A stretch of 64,000 nt of DNA, from positions 5,702,001-5,766,000 of the forward strand of contig NZ_CP116257.1 in assembly GCF_027947595.1 (NCBI RefSeq). Direction: 5' to 3'. Both the position numbers and the translations under genes were made by a program. Below the pieces are notes generated by a model that was given only the letters and a program-made list of their open reading frames with translations, was not told the DNA's origin and searched no databases. The first letter of the stretch is position 1, and each line of letters starts with the position of its first letter. Shown in pieces: positions 57,367 through 64,000 of the stretch. The DNA comes from Streptomyces lienomycini (GTDB lineage: Bacteria > Actinomycetota > Actinomycetes > Streptomycetales > Streptomycetaceae).

Positions 57367-58848
57367 TTAATGACCGGCGCGCTTGTGGCGCTTCCAGGGT
57401 CCCGTGATCGCCAGCATGATGCCCGGCGTCTGGATGTTGGCGTAGAGGGTCCGGCCGTCGGGCGAGAAGGTGACGCCGGTGAACTCGCTGTACTCGGGGT
57501 CGTCCTCGGTGCCGAGGTTCAGTTCGTTGCGGGCGATGGGGTAGGTGCGCCCGCTGTCCGTGGCACCGAACAGGTGCTGGACGCCGTCGCCGTCCTCGGC
57601 GATGACCAGGCCGCCGTACGGGGAGACGGTGATGTTGTCGGGGCCGTCGAAGGCGCCGTCGGCGGAGGGGTCGGCGTTGACGCCGAGCAGGACCTTCAGC
57701 GTGAGGGTGCGGCGCTTGGGGTCGTAGAACCAGACCTGGCCGTCGTGCGGGCGGCCGGGGCTCTCGTCACGGGCGAAGGAGGAGACGATGTACGTGCCGC
57801 CGTCGGCCCACCACATGCCCTCCAGCTTGCGCGCGCGGGTGACCTGGCCGGCGGTGAACTGCTTGCGCACGGAGGTGCTCTTCGCGTCGCGGTCGGGGAC
57901 GTCGACCCAGTCGACGCCGTAGACGGTGCCGGTCCTGGTGGCGCGGGAGAGGTCGTCGACGAACTTGCCGCCGGAGTCGAAGCACTTGAAGGCCTGGAGG
58001 ATCCCGGCGTCGTCGGCGAGGGTGCGCAGCCGGCCGCGGCCGTGCCGGAAGTGCTCCGGCGGGGTCCAGCGGTACAGGAGGCCGTTGGGGCCGGAGGCGT
58101 CTTCGGTGAGGTAGGCGTGGCCGCGCTTGGGGTCGACGACGACGGCCTCGTGGGCGTAGCGGCCCAGTGCCTTGACCGGCTTGGGGTCGCGGTTGGCGCG
58201 GCGGTCCTCGGGGTCGACCTCGAAGACGTAGCCGTGATCCTTGGTCATGCCGTTCTTGCCGGCCTTGTCCTCGGTCTCCTCGCAGGTCAGCCAGGTGCCC
58301 CACGGGGTGCTGCCGCCGGCGCAGTTGGTGGCGGTACCGGCGATGCCGACCCACTCGGCGACGTGGCCGCCGCGGCGGACCTCGACGACGGTGCAGCCGC
58401 CGGCGGCCGCCGGGTCGTAGACGAGGCCCTCGGTGAGCGGGACGGGGTGCGGCCAGTCGTCGCGGTGGCCGCCGAGTTCGTGGTTGTTGACGAGGAGCGT
58501 GGCGCCGCGCGGGCCGTCGAAGGTGGCCGTGCCGTCGTGGTTGGACGGGGTGTACTCGCCGGACTCCAGCCTGGTCCGGCCGGAGTACGTGATGATCTCG
58601 TACCGGAAGCCCGCGGGCAGGGCGAGGATGCCGTCCGGGTCGGGGATCAGCGGTCCGTAGCCGACTCCGTCGTGGCCGTGGTGGTGTCCGTGGCCGTGTC
58701 CGTGGCCGTGCTCCCTCCCCGCGCTGTCGATGTCCGTGGACGCGAGGGCGTTCGGCGCGGTGGCGAGGGCGCCGACGCTGCCCGCCAGCACGACCCCGGC
58801 GCCGGTGAGCGCGGATCGACTGGTGAAGTCCCTGCGGGTGAGCGACAT
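57367..58848 (-). CDS. PhoX-type phosphatase (DUF839), Tat-secreted
   Basis: The 493-residue protein starts with a twin-arginine signal (SLTRRDFTSRSALTGAGVVLAGS), followed by a His/Gly run (HGHGHGHGHHHGHDG) and the DUF839/PhoX beta-propeller (FRYEIITYSGR, LVNNHELGGHRDDW, WGTWLTCEETED, GRYAHEAVVVDPKRGHAYLTEDA). PhoX enzymes are calcium/iron-dependent alkaline phosphatases exported by the Tat pathway. ATG 58848 is chosen because the Tat signal begins there. A PHO-box-like repeat lies about 100 bases upstream. Confidence 0.88.
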   Translation of the reverse strand: MSLTRRDFTSRSALTGAGVVLAGSVGALATAPNALASTDIDSAGREHGHGHGHGHHHGHDGVGYGPLIPDPDGILALPAGFRYEIITYSGRTRLESGEYTPSNHDGTATFDGPRGATLLVNNHELGGHRDDWPHPVPLTEGLVYDPAAAGGCTVVEVRRGGHVAEWVGIAGTATNCAGGSTPWGTWLTCEETEDKAGKNGMTKDHGYVFEVDPEDRRANRDPKPVKALGRYAHEAVVVDPKRGHAYLTEDASGPNGLLYRWTPPEHFRHGRGRLRTLADDAGILQAFKCFDSGGKFVDDLSRATRTGTVYGVDWVDVPDRDAKSTSVRKQFTAGQVTRARKLEGMWWADGGTYIVSSFARDESPGRPHDGQVWFYDPKRRTLTLKVLLGVNADPSADGAFDGPDNITVSPYGGLVIAEDGDGVQHLFGATDSGRTYPIARNELNLGTEDDPEYSEFTGVTFSPDGRTLYANIQTPGIMLAITGPWKRHKRAGH

Positions 58849-58949
58849 GGTGTCTCCTGTGACGGTGGGCGGGCGAGCCGTGGGGGGTGGCGGACTCCGG
58901 TCCGGCGCCACCGTCCCGCCCCCGCCTGAACGACGAACGAGCCCACACG

Positions 58950-58965
58950 TGAACGCCATCTGAAC
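58950..58965 (-). promoter_or_regulatory. PHO-box-like direct repeat upstream of the phosphatase gene
   Basis: On the minus strand GTTCAGATGGC is followed directly by GTTCACGTGTG: two GTTCA units exactly 11 bases apart, the pattern of Streptomyces PhoP-binding PHO boxes. A third GTTCA stands at 58931-58927. The site precedes a PhoX-type phosphatase, which supports phosphate control. Confidence 0.65.
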
Positions 58966-59091
58966 CCCCGACGACCTCTGCCCCGCCCACTCGCCCGCTC
59001 ACCCACCCGTGCCCCGCGCCGCACCGGTGTCCCACGCACGGCCCGGCGTCGCAGACCGACCGTTCCGTCGGCCGGCTCGGGCCCCGTTACG

Positions 59092-60519
59092 TCAGCCGCC
59101 CTGCTGGGAGCGCGCCTTGAACGCCGCCTTGCGGGCCTCCTTGGCGACCTTCTTGTCGGGGTGCAGTCGCCCCATCGCCTCCAGGACGTCCGGTGTGGCC
59201 GGGTGCTCGACGCGCCAGACGGTGTCGAAGAAGCCGCTGTGCCGACGGGCGAGGCCCTCCACCAGGGCGCGCAGTTCCTCGGAGTTTCCTTCGGCGGCGA
59301 GTTGCGCGGCCACGGTGTCGATGGTCAGCCAGAAGACCATGTCCTGCGACGGGGCCGGTACGTCGCGGGCGCCGTGCTCGGTGAGCCAGACGCGGGCGAG
59401 GCCGCCCAGTTCGGCGTCGCCGAGGACGTCCCGCAGCGCGGGTTCGGCCTCCGCGCCGACGAGGGAGAGCGCCTGCTGGCAGCGGAGCCGGCGCAGCGGC
59501 GCCCCGGTGTCGGAGCCGCGGGCCGCGGCCAGCAGTTCGCGGGCGGCGTCGAGCGGGCTCCGCCCGGCCAGCCACAGCTCTGTCTCGGCGTGGGCCGCGG
59601 CCGACGGGAAGGGGGCGGTGCCGTCGAGGAGCGCGTCGGCGCCCTTGTCGGCGAGGTCGCCGACGGCCGGGGCGTCGAAGCCGGCGTCCAGGAGCCGGGC
59701 GCGCAGCCCGTACAGCCCGAGCGGGGTGAGCCGCACCATGCCGTAGCGGGCGACGTCGGCCTCGTCGACCGGCGCCGCGGGCTCCTCGTCGGCGTCGGCC
59801 ATGAGCGCCTCGTCGACCGGCTGGTACTCGACGAGCCCGACCGGTTCGAGGAGCCGGAACTGGTCGTCGAGGCGCATCATCGCGTCCGAGACCTGCTCCA
59901 GCACCTCGTTGCTGGGCTCGCTCATGTCGCTGGGCACGATCACGGAGGCGGCCAGCGCGGGCAGCGGCACCGCGGCGTCGCCGGGGCCGTCCTCGCCGAC
60001 GGTGAGCAGGTAGAGGTTGCCGAGGACACCGTCGAGGAACTCGGACTCGGCGTCGGGGTCCCAGTCGAGGGAGGAGAGGTCGATCTCGCCGCCCTCGGCC
60101 ATGGCGTCGACCAGGTCGTCGAGATCGGGCACGCTCGCGTCGGCGAGCACCGTCTCCAGCGCGGTGAGCCAGACCCCGAGCACGTCCTGGGGGGAGCCGC
60201 CGGTGAGCAGGGCGAGGTCCTCGCCCGCCGCCACGGTGCCCTCCTCGTCGTCGGTGATCTCGACGAGCCCGGTGTCCACGGCGACCCGCCAGGCCTCGCT
60301 GGCGTACGCCGCGGCCTCGTCGCCGGTCAGCCCGAGCTGCTCGGCCGCCGCCGGCACCTGCTCCTCGACGAGTCCGCCCCCGGCGTCGACGCGGGTGTCG
60401 GGGCCCGCCCAGCGGGCCAGCCGGGCGGCCCGGGCGAGCACCGGCGCGGCCAGCGCGTCGCGGGCCAGCTCCGCTTCGGGGCGCAGCCGTGCGGGCGGCA
60501 GGGTGGAGCTGTCTGACAT
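59092..60519 (-). CDS. Uncharacterised 475-residue protein
   Basis: I do not recognise a family. The protein is cytoplasmic, acidic and mostly helical, with no signal peptide or membrane segment. The first 110 residues (LARWAGPDTRVDAGGGLVEEQ, then LTGDEAAAYASEAWRVAVDTGLVEI) look like a winged-helix module. Acidic stretches follow around residues 135-160 and 240-260. The last 130 residues (LRCQQALSLVG, EPALRDVLGDAELG) resemble short helical repeats, and the tail is lysine-rich (HPDKKVAKEARKAAFKAR). ATG 60519 is the start, with GAGGAG upstream. Confidence 0.72.
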   Translation of the reverse strand: MSDSSTLPPARLRPEAELARDALAAPVLARAARLARWAGPDTRVDAGGGLVEEQVPAAAEQLGLTGDEAAAYASEAWRVAVDTGLVEITDDEEGTVAAGEDLALLTGGSPQDVLGVWLTALETVLADASVPDLDDLVDAMAEGGEIDLSSLDWDPDAESEFLDGVLGNLYLLTVGEDGPGDAAVPLPALAASVIVPSDMSEPSNEVLEQVSDAMMRLDDQFRLLEPVGLVEYQPVDEALMADADEEPAAPVDEADVARYGMVRLTPLGLYGLRARLLDAGFDAPAVGDLADKGADALLDGTAPFPSAAAHAETELWLAGRSPLDAARELLAAARGSDTGAPLRRLRCQQALSLVGAEAEPALRDVLGDAELGGLARVWLTEHGARDVPAPSQDMVFWLTIDTVAAQLAAEGNSEELRALVEGLARRHSGFFDTVWRVEHPATPDVLEAMGRLHPDKKVAKEARKAAFKARSQQGG

Positions 60520-60827
60520 CGGCTGTTTCTCCTCGCGCGCCTTGACCGCCGTACGACCATCCGGACGCCGTACCGCTCAACGACTCAGCCTAGACGGGTT
60601 TCCACCCATGCCGCCCGGTTCATCTCCCCGTCGGGTGGTGTGCATGGCCGAAACCTTGACAACCGGCGTGACCAGGCAGGAGATTGACGCGCGTAGAAGG
60701 CGAGGGAAGGGCCAGGGGGGGGGCGGCCGGGGGGACACCTGTTCGCTCGGGTCCCCGTGCACCCGCCCGCCGCCCCTCGCGTCCCGCCCTCGTCCCGGCG
60801 CCACGTCACGTCCCCGGAGGGATCCCG
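60520..60827 (+). other. Divergent intergenic region before the endonuclease gene
   Basis: The 308 bases between two divergent genes hold no gene I accept. TTGACA at 60658-60663 is a good -35 element, but no convincing -10 follows at 16-18 bases (GGAGAT). A G-rich run (CAGGGGGGGG, about 60713) and a strong GGAGGGATCCCG ribosome-binding site near 60816 are the other features. Confidence 0.4.
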
Positions 60828-62666
60828 TTGGCCAGCAAGTCCTCCGCGCGCCTCGCCGCGCTCACCGTCGCCGCCGTCTGCTCGGCGGCGTCCACCCTCG
60901 TCCTCACCGTGCCCGCCCACGCCGGCTCCGCACCGGACGACGCCGTGCGCGTCCACGACATCCAGGGCAGCACCCGGCTGTCGCCGTACGCCGGCCGGCA
61001 GGTCGCGGACGTGGCCGGAATCGTCATCGGCGTCCGCGGTTACGGCTCCAAGGGCTTCTGGATGCAGGACCCGCGGCCGGACGCCGACCCGGCCACCAGT
61101 GAGGGTGTCTTCGTCTTCACGAACCGGGCCCCGGAGGTCGCCGTCGGTGACGCGGTCACCGTCTCGGGCACGGTCTCGGAGTACGTCCCCGGCGGTACGT
61201 CCTCGGGGAACCAGTCGCTGACCGAGATCACCCGCCCGACGGTCACCGTCGTCTCCGGCGGCAACGCGCTCCCGGCCGCGACGACGGTCTCCGCCCGCTC
61301 CGTGCCGCGCGCGTACGCCCCCGAGGGCGACGGGGACGCCAACGGGTCGGTCAACGCCCTGCCGTTGAGGCCCGCGAAGTACGCCCTGGACTACTACGAG
61401 TCCCTGGAGGGCATGAACGTGCGGGTCGCCGACGCCCGCGTGGTCGGCGCCTCGGACCCGTACACCGAGCTGTGGGTCACGGTGAAGCCCTGGGAGAACC
61501 CGAACCGCCGCGGCGGCACGGTCTACGGCTCCTACGACGCCCAGAACACCGGCCGGCTGCAGGTCCAGTCGCTGGGCAGGCCGGCCGACTTCCCCGCCGC
61601 GGACGTCGGCGACACCCTCGCCGGAGCCACCGCGGGCCCGCTGGACTACAACCAGTACGGCGGCTACACGCTGGTCGCGAGCGAGATCGGCGCCCTGGAG
61701 AAGGGCGGCACGGAGCGCGAGTCCACGCGCCCGCAGAGCGCCCGCGAACTGGCGGTGGCGACGTACAACGTCGAGAACCTCGACCCGTCCGACGACACCT
61801 TCGCCGCGCACGCCGACGCGATCGTGCACCACCTCAGGTCGCCCGACATCGTGTCGCTGGAGGAGATCCAGGACAACAACGGCGCCACGGACGACGGCAC
61901 GGTGGCCGCCGACGAGACGGTCGGCAAGCTGATCGACGCGATCGTCGCCGCGGGCGGCCCGCGTTACGACTGGCGGGGCATCGACCCGGTCGACAAGGCG
62001 GACGGCGGCCAGCCCGGCGGCAACATCCGCCAGGCGTTCCTGTTCAACCCCGAGCGGGTCTCCTTCACCGACCGCGCGGGCGGCGACGCCACCACCGCGA
62101 CCGGTGTGCGCACGGTGCGCGGCAAGGCGGCGCTGACCCTCTCCCCCGGCCGGGTGGACCCGGCGAACCCTGCCTGGGAGGACAGCCGCAAGCCGCTGGC
62201 GGGCGAGTTCGTCTTCCGCGGCCGGACGGTCTTCGTCATCGCCAACCACTTCAACTCCAAGGGCGGCGACCAGGGACTGACGGCGCAGTACCAGCCGCCG
62301 TCACGCAGCTCGGAGACGCAGCGGCACGCCCAGGCGAAGGTGGTGAACACCTTCGTCAAGGAGGTCCTGGCCGCCCAGAAGAACGCGGACGTCGTCGCCC
62401 TCGGTGACATCAACGACTTCGAGTTCTCGACGACCGCCCGCATCCTGGAGGGCGACGGCGCCCTGTGGTCGGCGGTCAAGTCGCTGCCGCGGAGCGAGCG
62501 TTACTCGCACGTCTACCAGGGCAACAGCCAGGTCCTGGACCAGATCCTGGTCAGCCCGTCGGTCCGGCACGGCGGCCGGCTGTCGTACGACAGCGTGCAC
62601 GTCAACGCGGAGTTCCACGACCAGATCAGCGACCACGATCCGCAGGTGCTGCGCTTCCGCCCGTGA
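60828..62666 (+). CDS. Secreted endonuclease/exonuclease/phosphatase-family nuclease
   Basis: The 612-residue protein has a signal peptide (LAALTVAAVCSAASTLVLTVPAHA), an N-terminal OB-like domain (residues 35-130, VRVHDIQGSTRLSPYAGRQV) and a C-terminal EEP domain with the ordered motifs VATYNVENLDPSDD, VSLEEIQDNNG, VIANHFNSKGGD, VALGDINDFEFS and ISDHDPQVL. It resembles ExeM/NucH-type extracellular DNases. TTG 60828 is preferred because GGAGGG stands 7 bases before it and the signal peptide begins there; the frame is open to 60684. Confidence 0.9.
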   Translation: MASKSSARLAALTVAAVCSAASTLVLTVPAHAGSAPDDAVRVHDIQGSTRLSPYAGRQVADVAGIVIGVRGYGSKGFWMQDPRPDADPATSEGVFVFTNRAPEVAVGDAVTVSGTVSEYVPGGTSSGNQSLTEITRPTVTVVSGGNALPAATTVSARSVPRAYAPEGDGDANGSVNALPLRPAKYALDYYESLEGMNVRVADARVVGASDPYTELWVTVKPWENPNRRGGTVYGSYDAQNTGRLQVQSLGRPADFPAADVGDTLAGATAGPLDYNQYGGYTLVASEIGALEKGGTERESTRPQSARELAVATYNVENLDPSDDTFAAHADAIVHHLRSPDIVSLEEIQDNNGATDDGTVAADETVGKLIDAIVAAGGPRYDWRGIDPVDKADGGQPGGNIRQAFLFNPERVSFTDRAGGDATTATGVRTVRGKAALTLSPGRVDPANPAWEDSRKPLAGEFVFRGRTVFVIANHFNSKGGDQGLTAQYQPPSRSSETQRHAQAKVVNTFVKEVLAAQKNADVVALGDINDFEFSTTARILEGDGALWSAVKSLPRSERYSHVYQGNSQVLDQILVSPSVRHGGRLSYDSVHVNAEFHDQISDHDPQVLRFRP

Positions 62667-62688
62667 CCGGCGGGCCCTGGGGGCGGGT

Positions 62689-63396
62689 TCAGCGGGGCAC
62701 CAGGCCGAGGGCGTGGTCGTAGCGGTTGACCGTGCTGCTCTTCAGGCCCGGCCAGTTCCGCACCCGTTCCCACGGCGCGGTCCCCGACCCGACGCCCTCG
62801 CCCGGTGCGGCCAGGGCGTCGCGGTGGGCCCGGGCGCTCTCCCACTCGGCGTAGTTGAGGACGCGGGTGCCGTCGGTGCTGAGGTGGAAGTGGGCGGCGA
62901 TCCCGCCGGGGCGGGGTGCCGGCTCGCTCTCCAGGGCCTCGAGGACGGCGTCGACCCAGGCGCGCTGCCGGTCGGGGTCGGGTCCCTCGAACTCGACGTC
63001 GACGATCACCACGCATCCCGGTACGGCGGGTGCCGCCCCGTGCGCGCGGCTCGCGCTGCGGTAGTGCCGGTACCGGCCGAGGCCGAGCCGCTCGATGCCC
63101 GGCACGGCGGTGTCGATCTCGTCGACGCGCTCCTGCCGGTGCGTCTTGACGAACGCCTCGTACGCCTGCTCGCTCGCCCACTGGGAGTGGTGCAGCAGGG
63201 TGCTGCCGTCGTGGCCGGTGTAGACGTGGTAGCCGCGCAGGCCGTCGGCGGGCCAGGGCCGGCGTTCCCAGGTGCGGGCGATGGCGTCGACGGTCTGCCG
63301 CTGCCGCTGCGGGGTGCCCACGGACCAGGTGCTGAAGAAGGGCGCCCGGACGTCGGGGCGGGCGAATTCGGGATGGGCGTCGGTGCGGCGGGTCAT
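62689..63396 (-). CDS. Double ABM-domain (antibiotic biosynthesis monooxygenase-type) protein
   Basis: The 235-residue cytoplasmic protein has two ferredoxin-like ABM repeats: residues about 20-110 (FFSTWSVGTPQRQRQTVDAIA, LHHSQWASEQAYEAFVKTH) and about 125-215 (VVIVDVEFEGPDPDRQ, VLNYAEWESARAHRDAL). The paired SQWASEQAYEAF and AEWESARAHRDA segments show the internal duplication. The function is unknown; such proteins are often heme-degrading or quinone-forming enzymes or simple dimerising folds. ATG 63396 is used. Confidence 0.82.
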   Translation of the reverse strand: MTRRTDAHPEFARPDVRAPFFSTWSVGTPQRQRQTVDAIARTWERRPWPADGLRGYHVYTGHDGSTLLHHSQWASEQAYEAFVKTHRQERVDEIDTAVPGIERLGLGRYRHYRSASRAHGAAPAVPGCVVIVDVEFEGPDPDRQRAWVDAVLEALESEPAPRPGGIAAHFHLSTDGTRVLNYAEWESARAHRDALAAPGEGVGSGTAPWERVRNWPGLKSSTVNRYDHALGLVPR

Positions 63397-63599
63397 GCCG
63401 GCCTCCAGTGGTCGGTGGTCGTCGGGTGCGTGGTGCGTGCACCGCGAGGGCACGCACCACCCTCCGGCCTCGACCAAGGTTGAGGTCAAGCCCCTCCCGG
63501 TGGCGGCACGGCACTGGCGGCACGGCACTGGCGCCACGACGCACGGGGCGAGGGGCCCCGCCCGGAGCCCCTCGCCGCACCGCGTGCTCGGCAGTGCTC

Positions 63600-64000
63600 T
63601 CAGCAGTGCCCGTGCTGACGGCGCAGCACGAGACCCGCCGCGACCACCGCGCCCGCCGTCGCTCCGGCGACCAGCACGGCGCGTGGGTGCCCGAGTCCCG
63701 CGCGTACCGCGCCCCGGGCCCGCCCCGGCGGCGTGTGCCGCTCCGCGCCGTCCGTGGCCCGTCCCGCCTTGTGCCGCGCGGCGTGTCCGGCGCGGCCCGC
63801 CCTGTCCTGCGCGGTCTGCCCGGCGTGCGCGGCGGAGCTGCGCAGTTGCACGGTCATGGCACCGGCCTTGTCCTTCAGGTCGGCGGCCCGGGCCTTGGCG
63901 CGGCCCTTCACGTCGGCCCTGCCCGCCAGTTCCTCCACGGTGTCGCCGAGTTCCCCGCGGGTCCGTTCGATCTGCTGCCGCAGCTCGTCGGGGCCCTTGG
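63600..64000 (-). CDS. DUF3618 membrane-anchored protein, C-terminal part (partial)
   Basis: The gene runs off the right edge. The visible 132 residues start with the DUF3618 segment (ELRQQIERTRGELGDTVEEL), continue as a long basic helix (ADVKGRAKARAADLKDKAG, then AHAGQTAQDRAGRAGHAARHKAGRATDG) and end with a membrane helix (AVLVAGATAGAVVAAGLVL) and a short RRQHGHC tail. This is the common actinobacterial layout of a helical stalk anchored at its C terminus, often encoded with a phage-holin-like protein. Function is unknown. Confidence 0.8.
   Translation of the reverse strand, partial: KGPDELRQQIERTRGELGDTVEELAGRADVKGRAKARAADLKDKAGAMTVQLRSSAAHAGQTAQDRAGRAGHAARHKAGRATDGAERHTPPGRARGAVRAGLGHPRAVLVAGATAGAVVAAGLVLRRQHGHC

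Noticed and set aside
60658..60686. Sigma-70 promoter with TTGACA before the endonuclease gene
   Set aside because: The -35 is perfect but no acceptable -10 (only GGAGAT) stands at the right distance. I left it as a note in the intergenic entry.

Overview
The window is very GC-rich, with dense, translationally coupled genes, GTG and TTG starts and actinobacterial families (ectABCD, SigE-type ECF sigma factor, LAXTG surface protein, sugar ABC importers without their own ATPase). This is a Streptomyces or close relative; the order cobalamin genes, then ectABCD, then pectin genes looks like conserved chromosomal core rather than a recent island.

Layout. 1-10114: late cobalamin genes (VWA chelatase fragment, cobO, cobB, cobI, then cobM, cobL, a cbiG-cobJ fusion, cbiX, cobC) with a convergent ZIP metal transporter inside. 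10115-10639: non-coding field of short degenerate repeats. 10640-14730: LAXTG surface protein, amidohydrolase, small membrane protein, class V aminotransferase. 15060-18373: ectoine and hydroxyectoine operon ectABCD. 18452-28492: mixed genes including a ketoglutarate semialdehyde dehydrogenase with a divergent IclR regulator, a decayed two-component pair, a penicillin-binding protein, an ECF sigma factor with a membrane partner, and a secreted HAD phosphatase. 28618-42413: pectin and arabinan catabolism on the minus strand (pectinesterase, pectate lyase, rhamnogalacturonan acetylesterase, sugar-binding protein, GH43, PmoA-like protein, oxidoreductase, two permeases, IlvD dehydratase, DHDPS-family enzyme, GntR regulator). 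44734-47855: an uncharacterised protein and a 5-dehydro-4-deoxyglucarate dehydratase, divergent from a uronate dehydrogenase. 48138-53179: polyol uptake and oxidation operon (DeoR regulator, binding protein, two permeases, dehydrogenase). 53378-64000: double TerD protein, TetR regulator, Ro60 (TROVE) protein with upstream RNAs, PhoX-type phosphatase, an unknown protein, a secreted endonuclease, an ABM protein and the end of a DUF3618 protein.

How the parts work together. Extracellular pectin enzymes release galacturonate and arabinose oligomers, which the ABC importer takes up. Uronate dehydrogenase, the 5-dehydro-4-deoxyglucarate dehydratase and the semialdehyde dehydrogenase 24 kb away would carry galacturonate oxidatively to 2-oxoglutarate. 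The IlvD and DHDPS pair could feed pentonates into the same semialdehyde. Both ABC operons lack an ATPase and probably share one encoded elsewhere (MsiK in known Streptomyces).

The most striking element is at 56936-57335, on the minus strand directly upstream of the Ro60 gene. Three tandem structured RNAs share a strand with a GGUGCG core and a downstream UACUUC. Two of them carry a circularly permuted tRNA-like module: the T-arm comes first, then a 7-bp acceptor stem closed by a small loop, then the D-arm. I read these as bacterial Y RNAs, partners of Ro60. The third is a minimal hairpin form without the tRNA-like module. A second notable point is a dispersed roughly 100-bp repeat inserted in frame inside cobB.
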